From the NCBI GenBank assembly GCA_947168525.1, contig CAMVMG010000024.1:1-33605 (forward strand): a DNA stretch of 33,605 nt, read 5' to 3'. The position numbers and the translations under genes were made by a program. Positions 6,610 through 14,185 of this stretch are shown piece after piece. This DNA comes from an uncultured Bacteroidales bacterium. Lineage in GTDB: Bacteria; Bacteroidota; Bacteroidia; Bacteroidales; UBA932. The first letter of the stretch is position 1, and every line of letters starts with the position of its first letter. The notes beneath the pieces were generated by a model. The model saw nothing but the letters and a program-made list of their open reading frames with translations. It searched no databases and was not told the DNA's origin.

Positions 6610-8397
6610 ATGAAGAATATCCGCAACTTTTGCATCATTGCCCATATAGACCACGGGAAGTCTACGCTGGCAGACCGCCTGCTGGAACTTACCCGTACCC
6701 TCAGCGACCGGGAAATGGAAAACCAGGTGCTGGACGACATGGACCTGGAGCGGGAGAAGGGCATCACCATCAAGAGCCACGCCATTCAGATGGATTACGT
6801 CCGGGGAGGCGAGACATACAGGCTCAATTTAATCGACACGCCCGGGCATGTGGACTTCTCCTATGAGGTGTCCCGGAGCATCGCCTCCTGCGAGGGCGCT
6901 CTGCTGGTGGTGGATGCCTCGCAGGGCATCCAGGCCCAGACCATTTCCAATCTGTATCAGGCAATAGACCACGGGCTGGAGATTATTCCCGTGCTCAACA
7001 AGATAGACATGGATTCCGCCCAGCCGGAGCTGGTGACGGACCAGGTGTGCGACCTTCTAGGATGCAACCCGGAGGAGGTATTTCGCGTAAGTGCCCGCAC
7101 CGGCGAGGGTGTCCAGGCTGTCCTGGATGCCATTGTGGACAAGATTCCCTGCCCCAAAGGAGACCCCTGCGCTCCGCTGCAGGCCCTGATCTTCGACTCG
7201 GTCTTTAATTCCTTCCGCGGCATCATCGCCTACTTTAAGGTGGTGAACGGCACCATCCGGAAGGGGGACAAGGTGAAATTTTTCTCTACCGGCAATGAAT
7301 ATGAGGCCGAGGAAATCGGCAATCTGAAACTCAAGCTCAACCCCACCGGAGAGGTGCGTGCGGGGGATGTAGGCTATATCATCACCGGCATCAAGGCGGC
7401 CGTGGAGGTGAAGGTGGGCGATACCATCACCCATGTGGAACGTCCTTGCGCAGAGGCCATCGCCGGGTTCGAGGAAGTGAAGCCGATGGTGTTCGCCGGC
7501 CTTTATCCGGTCGATGCCTCCAAGTTCGAGGAACTGCGCGCCACGCTGGAGAAGTTCCAGCTCAACGACGCCTCTTTCACCTACGAGCCGGAGAGCTCGC
7601 TGGCGCTCGGCTTCGGGTTCCGTTGCGGTTTCCTGGGGCTGTTGCATCTGGAGATTGTGCAGGAGCGCCTGTTCCGGGAATTCAACATGGACGTGATCAC
7701 CACCGTCCCCAATGTATCTTATAAGGTATATACCACCAAGGGGGAGGTGTTGGACGTGCACAATCCTTCCGGCCTTCCGGCCCCCTCGGTTATCGACCAT
7801 ATAGAGGAGCCTTATATCCGCGCTCAGATTATCTCCAAGGCCGATTTCTACGGCCCCATCATGAAACTGTGCATGGACAAGCGGGGAACGCTGATCGGCC
7901 AGCATTACATCACCACGGACCGGGTGGAGCTCAATTACGACCTTCCCCTGAGCGAGGTGGTGTTCGACTTTTACGACAAGCTCAAGTCTATCTCCAAGGG
8001 TTATGCCTCGTTCGACTACCACGTGACGGATTTCCGTCCGGCGCGGCTGGTGAAGCTGGACATCCTCCTGAACGGAGATCCAGCCGACGCTCTGTCCACG
8101 CTCATCCACGAAGACCACGCCTACGACTTCGGCCGGAAGATATGCCTGAAGCTCAAGGACCTCATTCCCCGCCAGCAGTTCGACATTGCGGTGCAGGCGG
8201 CCATCGGCGCCAAGATCATCGCCCGCGAGACAGTGCGGCAGGTGCGGAAAGACGTGACGGCCAAGTGCTACGGCGGTGACGTAACCCGTAAGCGCAAGCT
8301 CCTGGAGAAGCAGAAGGAAGGCAAGAAGCGTATGCGCCAGATTGGCACCGTCCAGGTACCCCAGAGTGCTTTCATGGCAGTGCTGAAACTGGATTGA
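6610..8397 (+). CDS. lepA: Elongation factor 4 (LepA), ribosome-associated GTPase
   Basis: LepA binds ribosomes in place of EF-G and helps with stalled or back-translocated complexes and ribosome assembly. The 595-residue product has the normal family length. GTPase motifs are AHIDHGKST (residues 11-19), DTPGH and NKID; the middle has [20 protein letters not shown], and the C-terminus has the LepA-specific [20 protein letters not shown] and ends [13 protein letters not shown]. The open frame extends upstream to about 5710, but the family N-terminus [18 protein letters not shown] begins at 6610, just behind a strong promoter, so that start is chosen. Confidence 0.98.
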   Translation: MKNIRNFCIIAHIDHGKSTLADRLLELTRTLSDREMENQVLDDMDLEREKGITIKSHAIQMDYVRGGETYRLNLIDTPGHVDFSYEVSRSIASCEGALLVVDASQGIQAQTISNLYQAIDHGLEIIPVLNKIDMDSAQPELVTDQVCDLLGCNPEEVFRVSARTGEGVQAVLDAIVDKIPCPKGDPCAPLQALIFDSVFNSFRGIIAYFKVVNGTIRKGDKVKFFSTGNEYEAEEIGNLKLKLNPTGEVRAGDVGYIITGIKAAVEVKVGDTITHVERPCAEAIAGFEEVKPMVFAGLYPVDASKFEELRATLEKFQLNDASFTYEPESSLALGFGFRCGFLGLLHLEIVQERLFREFNMDVITTVPNVSYKVYTTKGEVLDVHNPSGLPAPSVIDHIEEPYIRAQIISKADFYGPIMKLCMDKRGTLIGQHYITTDRVELNYDLPLSEVVFDFYDKLKSISKGYASFDYHVTDFRPARLVKLDILLNGDPADALSTLIHEDHAYDFGRKICLKLKDLIPRQQFDIAVQAAIGAKIIARETVRQVRKDVTAKCYGGDVTRKRKLLEKQKEGKKRMRQIGTVQVPQSAFMAVLKLD

Positions 8398-8451
8398 TGC
8401 GGAAAGTATTCCTTCTCAGTGTTTGAGCAAAATAATGATAATCAAGTTGCT

Positions 8452-9363
8452 ATGAGTAAGATTAGTGCGGCTGTCAAATCGATGCGCCTGAGAACCCTGC
8501 CCCTTTCCACGGGCGGCGTACTGCTGGGTATTCTTCTTGCCACGGCCGACTGGCGGATAGACCTGTGGACGGCGGTGCTCATCGTGCTCACCACGGTGTG
8601 CCTGCAGATTCTGTCCAACCTCTCCAACGAACTGGGGGATGTGCTTCGGGGAACCGACACGCCAGACAGGCAGGGGCCGATGTACGGCCTTAACGGCGGG
8701 GAATTGACGGTGGGACAGATGAAAGGACTTATCGCCGCCTTCGTGGTGCTCTGCGTGGTGTTTGGCACGCTCATGACCTGGCGTGCGTTCGGGACGCTCT
8801 TTGCTCTCACGCCGGTCCTGCTGCTCATGCTGGGCGCCGGAGCCATCATGGCTGCCATGAAATACACCCTGGGGCGGAATCCCTACGGGTACCGGGCCAA
8901 AGGGGACTTCTATGTTTTCCTGTTCTTCGGCCTGGTGGCCGTGATGGGTGCATACTTCGTGTGCACGGCCGGGGCTGGGCTGCACTGGAAACTGCTCCTG
9001 CCGGGATCGGCTGTGGGCTTTTTCAGCGTGGGCGTATTGAACGTGAACAACATCCGCGACATGGAGAGCGACGCCGCCAACCGGGTCACCGTGGCCATTA
9101 AGCTGGGCGAGCATAAGGCCAAGCTGTATCAGACTGTGCTGATCTGCCTGGGCTGGGCGTGCATGGTGACCTACTGCCTGCTGTGCTGGCCCAGCATCTG
9201 GCACTGGCTGTGGGTGATTACGCTACCGCTCTATATCCTGCATCTCCGCGGAGTATGGACCCGCTCGGGCCGGGCCCTGGACCCGATGCTCCCGCTTCTT
9301 GTGATGTCCACCTTCGCCCTGTGCCTGCTGATGGGACTGGGCTTCTGCATGTATCTTTTTTAG
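8452..9363 (+). CDS. menA: 1,4-dihydroxy-2-naphthoate polyprenyltransferase (MenA-type UbiA family)
   Basis: MenA attaches the prenyl side chain to dihydroxynaphthoate in menaquinone synthesis, in the inner membrane. The 303-residue protein is largely hydrophobic with about eight to nine membrane helices. The first Asp-rich motif is in NLSNELGDVLRGTDTPDR and the second in NVNNIRDMESDAANR, both in the UbiA pattern NxxxDxxxD. The opening MRLRTLPLSTGGVLLG is typical for MenA. The ATG at 8452 is preferred over a GTG at 8419. It follows lepA by 54 bases and may share its transcript. Other UbiA enzymes cannot be ruled out fully, but Bacteroidota respire with menaquinone. Confidence 0.88.
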   Translation: MSKISAAVKSMRLRTLPLSTGGVLLGILLATADWRIDLWTAVLIVLTTVCLQILSNLSNELGDVLRGTDTPDRQGPMYGLNGGELTVGQMKGLIAAFVVLCVVFGTLMTWRAFGTLFALTPVLLLMLGAGAIMAAMKYTLGRNPYGYRAKGDFYVFLFFGLVAVMGAYFVCTAGAGLHWKLLLPGSAVGFFSVGVLNVNNIRDMESDAANRVTVAIKLGEHKAKLYQTVLICLGWACMVTYCLLCWPSIWHWLWVITLPLYILHLRGVWTRSGRALDPMLPLLVMSTFALCLLMGLGFCMYLF

Positions 9364-9396
9364 CAGCTTCCGTTTGGAATTTGTGAACATGATAAC

Positions 9397-10749
9397 ATGG
9401 CGACAAAGAAAGTAATTGCCCAGTATATCGGAAAGGCCATACTGGTCCTTTCACTTGGCCTGGTTGTCAACTCCTGCAACAAATGGTTCCTGCCCTACAG
9501 GGAGCCGCAGCTGAAGCAGGTTACCATTTTCAGCCGCCACGGGGCAAGGGTCCCGCTGGCCGATTACGAGGCCGATCTGGCCCGCGTCGTGGGAGAGGGC
9601 AGGCAGTGGCCCGTCTGGCCCGTGGAGGGAGGGCACCTCTCCTTCCGGGGCGCAACACTGGAGTATTTAGCAGGGGAGAGTTTCCGGCGTGAATACCAGA
9701 ATGCCGGGTTTACCGTGGACCGCTCGGATTCCTATTTCAGCGCCAGCCCCAAGCAGCGCACCGTTGCCACGGCCCAGGCATTTGGCGCCGGATTCTTTGG
9801 CGGGGAGAACGTTACCGTGCATTACAGGGGGGCGAAGGATTTCAGCGACCACTATCTGGATCCGGAATTCCTTCCCTTGTTCGATTACCATTCGGTCCCG
9901 GACTTCGATTGGGATGCTTTCCAGGCCGAGGCTATCCGGGAGATGGACCAGATGGCAAAGGGTATGGACCTTTCCGGAAACTTCCGGTTTATGGAAAAGG
10001 TGCTGGATTTTGAGCATTCGGAATATGCGCAGTCCAAAGGGATTACCCAGTTCCGGCCGGAAGTGTCTTTCAGTGTGGAGAAACTCACTTCCAGCGGGGC
10101 CGTGGCGGAACCTAACATTTCTTCCGCCTGCGACCTTTTTGTGGCCAACCGCGCCAGCGACGCCTTCGTCCTGCAATACTATGAACAGGACGACTATGCC
10201 CTAAAGAAATACAATCTTACGAAAGACCTCACTTACAACGATTTCCTTACCCTTTCTGCCGTGAAAGATGCTGTGGGGGATATGGTCTTCACTACGCCCA
10301 TCGTTTCCGTGAACGTGTCCCACAACATCCTGGGTATGCTGCGGCGGGAGATGCAGGTGCCGGGGCGCAAGTTTAATTTCATCTGTGCGCACGATTCTTC
10401 CATCGCCGCCCTGCTGGCAGCGCTTCAGGTAGAACCTTATCAGTTGGATCCCAAGACCACCATCGAGCGTCGCACCCCCATCGGTGTCAAGCTGGTCATT
10501 GAGAAATGGGCTATCCGGGGGAAGGATTATGCAAAAGTGTATCTGGCGTATTATTCGGCCAGGCAGATGCGTCAATCCAATCCTGCCGGTCTGGGCAAGG
10601 CTTCCGGGAACCTGCAGCGTTATTTCCTGCGCTTCAAGGGCCTGGATCTGCAGTCAAACGGCTATTACCGTTATGAGGACTTGATGGCCCATATAGACAA
10701 GACCCTGGCCTTGTACGACAAAACCGCAAGGGGAGAAAAACCTTTCTAA
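9397..10749 (+). CDS. Histidine acid phosphatase/phytase-like lipoprotein
   Basis: Members of this branch of the histidine phosphatase superfamily hydrolyse phosphate esters such as glucose 1-phosphate or phytate, outside the cytoplasm. The 450-residue protein has a lipobox (VVNSC, Cys27), so it is probably membrane-anchored. The catalytic RHGARVP lies at residues 47-53 (His48 nucleophile), and the second motif is HDSS (His332, Asp333 as proton donor). SASPKQRTVATAQAF contains the conserved RT-x-x-TA segment. The usual phytase HDTN is here HDSS, as in several non-phytase members, so the substrate is open. It lies 33 bases after the MenA gene. Confidence 0.85.
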   Translation: MATKKVIAQYIGKAILVLSLGLVVNSCNKWFLPYREPQLKQVTIFSRHGARVPLADYEADLARVVGEGRQWPVWPVEGGHLSFRGATLEYLAGESFRREYQNAGFTVDRSDSYFSASPKQRTVATAQAFGAGFFGGENVTVHYRGAKDFSDHYLDPEFLPLFDYHSVPDFDWDAFQAEAIREMDQMAKGMDLSGNFRFMEKVLDFEHSEYAQSKGITQFRPEVSFSVEKLTSSGAVAEPNISSACDLFVANRASDAFVLQYYEQDDYALKKYNLTKDLTYNDFLTLSAVKDAVGDMVFTTPIVSVNVSHNILGMLRREMQVPGRKFNFICAHDSSIAALLAALQVEPYQLDPKTTIERRTPIGVKLVIEKWAIRGKDYAKVYLAYYSARQMRQSNPAGLGKASGNLQRYFLRFKGLDLQSNGYYRYEDLMAHIDKTLALYDKTARGEKPF

Positions 10750-10850
10750 TCGAGTACCGTTTCCAGCACCGGCAACAAGCAGAACTGCAAGGTGTTATAA
10801 CTTACAATTAGTAAGTAAAAAATTTTATTAAATTAAAAGTTGTAAATAAT

Positions 10851-10882
10851 CTTGTTTATTTAATTAAAAAGACATACCTTTG
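10851..10882 (+). promoter_or_regulatory. Bacteroidota-type promoter for a short transcript
   Basis: CTTG at 10851-10854 and TAccTTTG at 10875-10882 are 20 bases apart, close to consensus. The next plus-strand protein gene is more than 3 kb away, and a terminator follows within 90 bases, so the promoter most likely drives a small RNA. Confidence 0.65.
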
Positions 10883-10887
10883 CCCTT

Positions 10888-10975
10888 GGATTATGAAGGA
10901 AACTTCATGTCTATTTGTTAAGTTCGTTTTATATACCAGAACGGCGCTCTTGGGGAGGAGCGCCGTTCGTTTTTG
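10888..10975 (+). ncRNA. Candidate small RNA (about 90 nt)
   Basis: A predicted transcript starting near 10888 contains a perfect 6-bp hairpin with a gaaa tetraloop (atgaag/cttcat, 10893-10908), a U-rich single-stranded stretch (about 10909-10935), and a strong terminator hairpin. This is the layout of trans-acting regulatory RNAs. A 27-codon frame (10893-10976) runs through the terminator stem and is unlikely to be a real protein. No known RNA family is recognised. Confidence 0.5.
10939..10974 (+). terminator. Strong rho-independent terminator
   Basis: Perfect 11-bp arms gaacggcgctc and gagcgccgttc with an 8-base loop are followed by g and five T. It ends the small transcript from 10888 and also lies between converging genes. 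Confidence 0.9.
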
Positions 10976-10991
10976 ATGAGGTTCAGGGGAC

Positions 10992-12137
10992 TTAGTCAAT
11001 GCTGAAAGCAAAGATGCAGTGGCTGTGGTAGGTTTCGCCGGGACGGAGCACGGCCGACGGCCATTCGGGCTTATTGGGCGTGTCCGGATACTTCTGGGTT
11101 TCCAGGCAGATGCCGGTGCGCTGCTGGTAAACGATGCCCTTCTTGCCCTTCACGGTGCCGTCCAGGAAGTTGCCGGAGTACACCTGGATGCCGGGTTCAT
11201 CCGTATAGACGCTGAGTTTGATGCCGTTCACCGGGTTGTACAGGCAGGCGGCAACTACGTTGATGTCCCGGTTGTTGTCCAGGACCCAGTTGTGGTCAAA
11301 ACCGTTTCCGAAGCGGATTTGCTCGTCATCGGCCGTGATGTTGTCGCTGATGAGGTGGGCGGTGGTGTAGTCGAACGGAGTGCCTGCTACCGGGCGGATT
11401 TCTCCGCTGGTCATATAGGTGGCGTCCACGGGGGTGAAGTTGCTGGCATTTACGTACAGCACCTCGTCCACGATCCGGTGGGTGTCCGGGGCGCCGGCCA
11501 GGTTGAAGTACGAGTGGTTGGTCATGTTGATGACCGTGGTCTTGTCCGTGGTGGCCTCGTACCGGATGTCAATCTTGTTGTCTTCTGTGAGGGTATAGGT
11601 TACATAGGCCGTTACGTTGCCGGGGAAATTGTTGTCTCCGTCCGGGGAGACACGTTTGAGCTTAAGATGGCTGTTGTCGACCTCTACCATCTCATATACC
11701 TGATACTGCCAGCCGGTGGGGCCGCCGTGGAGGCAATGGCCGAAGTTGTTCTGCGGCAGCTGGTAGGTCTGTCCGTCCAGGGTGATGCGGCCCTGGTTGA
11801 TCCGGTTGGCGTACCGGCCGATGGCGGCGCCGAAATCGGTCTGGTTGTTCTCAGGGAAATAGTCGGCCACGTTGTCAAAGCCCAGCACGACGTCCCGCAG
11901 CTTGCCGTCCCTGTCCGGGGCCATGATGGATACGATGCGTCCGCCGAAGTTGGTGATGCAGACCTCCATGCCGGCCTCGTTGGTGAGGGTGTAGAGGGCG
12001 GTGTGAGCGCCGTTGTAGGTAGATTTGAAGTCTTCCGGATTGAGCCCGGAGGCCGTTAAAGCCGCATTTTCCTGTTTGGGCGCGCAGGCTGCCAGGAGCA
12101 GGGCGGCCGATGAGAGAAGAAGGATTGCTTTTTTCAT
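10992..12137 (-). CDS. galM: Aldose 1-epimerase (mutarotase) lipoprotein
   Basis: Interconverts alpha and beta anomers of free sugars. The 381-residue protein has a lipobox (LLAAC, Cys18), so it acts at the membrane, most likely in the periplasm. Catalytic residues are visible: His208 as acid in MTNHSYFNLAG, Glu346 as base in CLETQKYPDTPN, with the supporting His137 (LHGG) and Asp281 (FDHNWVL). It lies 12 bases downstream of the GH51 gene in the same direction, so they form an operon. In this setting it would adjust the anomer of arabinose released by retaining enzymes such as GH51 before uptake. Sugar preference cannot be read from sequence. Confidence 0.93.
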   Translation of the reverse strand: MKKAILLLSSAALLLAACAPKQENAALTASGLNPEDFKSTYNGAHTALYTLTNEAGMEVCITNFGGRIVSIMAPDRDGKLRDVVLGFDNVADYFPENNQTDFGAAIGRYANRINQGRITLDGQTYQLPQNNFGHCLHGGPTGWQYQVYEMVEVDNSHLKLKRVSPDGDNNFPGNVTAYVTYTLTEDNKIDIRYEATTDKTTVINMTNHSYFNLAGAPDTHRIVDEVLYVNASNFTPVDATYMTSGEIRPVAGTPFDYTTAHLISDNITADDEQIRFGNGFDHNWVLDNNRDINVVAACLYNPVNGIKLSVYTDEPGIQVYSGNFLDGTVKGKKGIVYQQRTGICLETQKYPDTPNKPEWPSAVLRPGETYHSHCIFAFSID

Positions 12138-12149
12138 ATTTGTACTCTA

Positions 12150-14126
12150 TTAACGTTCCAGGGTGAAGATATTGAAGGAGAAGGCCGGGATGCTGGCCTG
12201 CAGGGTGGTGCCTTCCCCTTCAAAGACAAAGCTCTTGGGGGTATAGTGCTCCGGGTCTTCCAGGGAATTGTCCTGGTAGAGCTCCGTAGAGGAAAGCCGG
12301 ATGCCACCGGTGGCTTTCAGCGTGGCTTTTTTCTTGAGGCCGGTGAAGTTGAGGTCTATCGTGCGGGCATCCCCCGAGGTGTTCACCACTTTCACATAGA
12401 CTTTGTTCCCGTCCAGCACGGCACTGGCGAACAGGCCGCCCTGGCCGTCGGCCCCCGTTACATTGGCGCCGTCCATGGTGAGCTTGAGGGTGTTGGAGCC
12501 GCGGAACTGGCTATACAACTGCTGGACATGCCAGCTTACCGTGCGGAAGGAGCGCAGGTTGTCGTACCAGATCAGGTCCGGGCGCCACTGCCAGCCTTCT
12601 ACGTGGGCGAACAGTGGAGCGTAAGTGGCCATCTGCACTACATCGGCATTGCGCTCGATGCCGGTCATGAACGCGGCCTCCAGGAGCGAGGCGAAGAAAT
12701 GGTTCCACTTGCGGCCGGTGGCGTGGCAGGCGTATTCGCCGGCGAACACCTTGGGGCCTTTGCGGTCATAATTGTCGTAACGGGCGCCCTGGGAGAGGAA
12801 CCAGCCGTAATTGCGGTAGAAGTGCTCGTCCACCAGGTCTGCGCCCAGCCGCTTCATCTCCGGCCACAGGTAGTCGAACTGCTTGCCCTCGGAGTCAGGG
12901 CCGCTGGAGCCCACGATCTTCATGGCAGGATATGCAGCGCGGATGGCCTTCACGAACGGTTCCAGGTGCTCCGGATACAGGCTGTCCCACTGCTCGTTGC
13001 CGATACCGATGAACTTGAGGTTGAACGGCTCCGGGTGACCCATGTCTGCGCGGACCTTGCCCCAGGTGGAAGTGACGGGGCCGTTGGCGAATTCGATCAG
13101 GTCCAGGGCATCCTGGATGTAGGGCTGGAGCTCGTCCAGATGCACGTGTGCTTCCACGTCCTCGTTCTGGAACTGGCAGGCAAGGCCGCAGCTGAGAATG
13201 GGAAGTGGCTCTGCTCCAATTTCCTCCGAGAGCTGGAAGAACTCGAAGAAGCCCAGTCCGTAGCTCTGGAAATAGTCCGGATAGAAGCGGTGCGGGAAGG
13301 TGTATTCCCAACGGTTCTCGTTCAGGGGGCGGTTTTCGACGGGGCCTACGGAATTTTTCCAGTTGTAGCGGGTGGCCAGGTCTGTTCCTTCCACGATGCA
13401 GCCGCCCGGGAAGCGGAACACGCCGGGGTGAAGGTCTGCCAGGGCCTGGGCCAGGTCTTTGCGAAGACCGTTCTTATGGCCCATCCAGGTGTCTTTGGGG
13501 AAGAGGGAGACGTGCTCCAAGTCCACTGTAGTACGGTTGCCCACCAGGAATATCCTGAGGATGGCCTTGGCCACGGTCGCGTCCGGGGTGAGGGAAATCT
13601 CATACTGTTTCCACTGGGCCCCATTTACCACCAGGGTTTCCTGGCACAGATAATGGTTCTCTCCCATTGAGGCCGTATTGGCCAGTTCTACCCGCAGGGT
13701 GGAGGTGCCGCCGTCCGGCACGCGGGCCCACACGCTGAAGCGGTAGCTTTCTCCCTGCTTGACGCCGATTCCGAAGAATCCTTCGTTGTCCAGGCCGGTC
13801 CATTTGTGCGGATGACCGGGATCTGAGAGGCGGACGTAATGCGGATTGCGCTGGAACGGGCCGTCGTCCTTTACTTCCACCTTGCCGAAAGCCTTCCATC
13901 CCTGGAGCGGGTCTTCCGGAAATTCGAAGGAGCGGTTTTTCACCAGCTCTGCATACAGGCCGCCGTCGGCCGCGTAATTGATATCCTCGAAGAAGATGCC
14001 GTACTGGGTGCTCTGGATGGGGGCTCCCGGCTTTTTGAGGTCTATATCCAGCTGGTAGCTTTGTGCCTGGGCCGAAACAGCGGCGAGGCAGGCAAGGGCC
14101 AAAAGGAAGAATCTGAATTTATGCAT
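12150..14126 (-). CDS. Secreted GH51 alpha-L-arabinofuranosidase (eukaryote-like length class)
   Basis: Removes alpha-L-arabinofuranosyl residues from arabinan or arabinoxylan with retention of configuration. The 658-residue protein has a signal peptide (MHKFRFFLLALACLAAVSAQ, cleavage near 22). The N-terminal part has YGIFFEDINYAADGGLYAEL (about 42-61) and a carbohydrate-binding-like beta-sandwich insert (about 75-210). The (beta/alpha)8 barrel carries FPGGCIVEG, the acid/base Glu378 in GIGNEQW, and the nucleophile Glu464 in VFAGEYACH. The 86-residue gap between the two Glu resembles the fungal/plant-like GH51 group and differs from the second GH51 here (122). Transcribed divergently from the regulator. 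Confidence 0.93.
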   Translation of the reverse strand: MHKFRFFLLALACLAAVSAQAQSYQLDIDLKKPGAPIQSTQYGIFFEDINYAADGGLYAELVKNRSFEFPEDPLQGWKAFGKVEVKDDGPFQRNPHYVRLSDPGHPHKWTGLDNEGFFGIGVKQGESYRFSVWARVPDGGTSTLRVELANTASMGENHYLCQETLVVNGAQWKQYEISLTPDATVAKAILRIFLVGNRTTVDLEHVSLFPKDTWMGHKNGLRKDLAQALADLHPGVFRFPGGCIVEGTDLATRYNWKNSVGPVENRPLNENRWEYTFPHRFYPDYFQSYGLGFFEFFQLSEEIGAEPLPILSCGLACQFQNEDVEAHVHLDELQPYIQDALDLIEFANGPVTSTWGKVRADMGHPEPFNLKFIGIGNEQWDSLYPEHLEPFVKAIRAAYPAMKIVGSSGPDSEGKQFDYLWPEMKRLGADLVDEHFYRNYGWFLSQGARYDNYDRKGPKVFAGEYACHATGRKWNHFFASLLEAAFMTGIERNADVVQMATYAPLFAHVEGWQWRPDLIWYDNLRSFRTVSWHVQQLYSQFRGSNTLKLTMDGANVTGADGQGGLFASAVLDGNKVYVKVVNTSGDARTIDLNFTGLKKKATLKATGGIRLSSTELYQDNSLEDPEHYTPKSFVFEGEGTTLQASIPAFSFNIFTLER

Positions 14127-14148
14127 GGTCGTTAGTTTTAAAAGTCCT

Positions 14149-14166
14149 CAAATATACGTATTTTTG
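14149..14166. promoter_or_regulatory. Back-to-back -7 boxes of the divergent GH51/regulator promoters
   Basis: On the minus strand TAtaTTTG (14156-14149) faces the GH51-galM operon; on the plus strand TAttTTTG (14159-14166) faces the regulator. Only 59 bases separate the two start codons, so both promoters and any operator overlap and regulation of one must affect the other. -33 elements are weak, which fits dependence on an activator. The regulator also has a strong Shine-Dalgarno (aggagg, 14176-14181), unusual in this phylum. Confidence 0.6.
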
Positions 14167-14185
14167 CTGAATAAAAGGAGGACAA

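Noticed and set aside
10893..10976. A 27-codon small protein in the small RNA candidate
   Set aside because: Its last third is the terminator stem and loop, and its ATG lies in a hairpin; a non-coding RNA explains the structure better.
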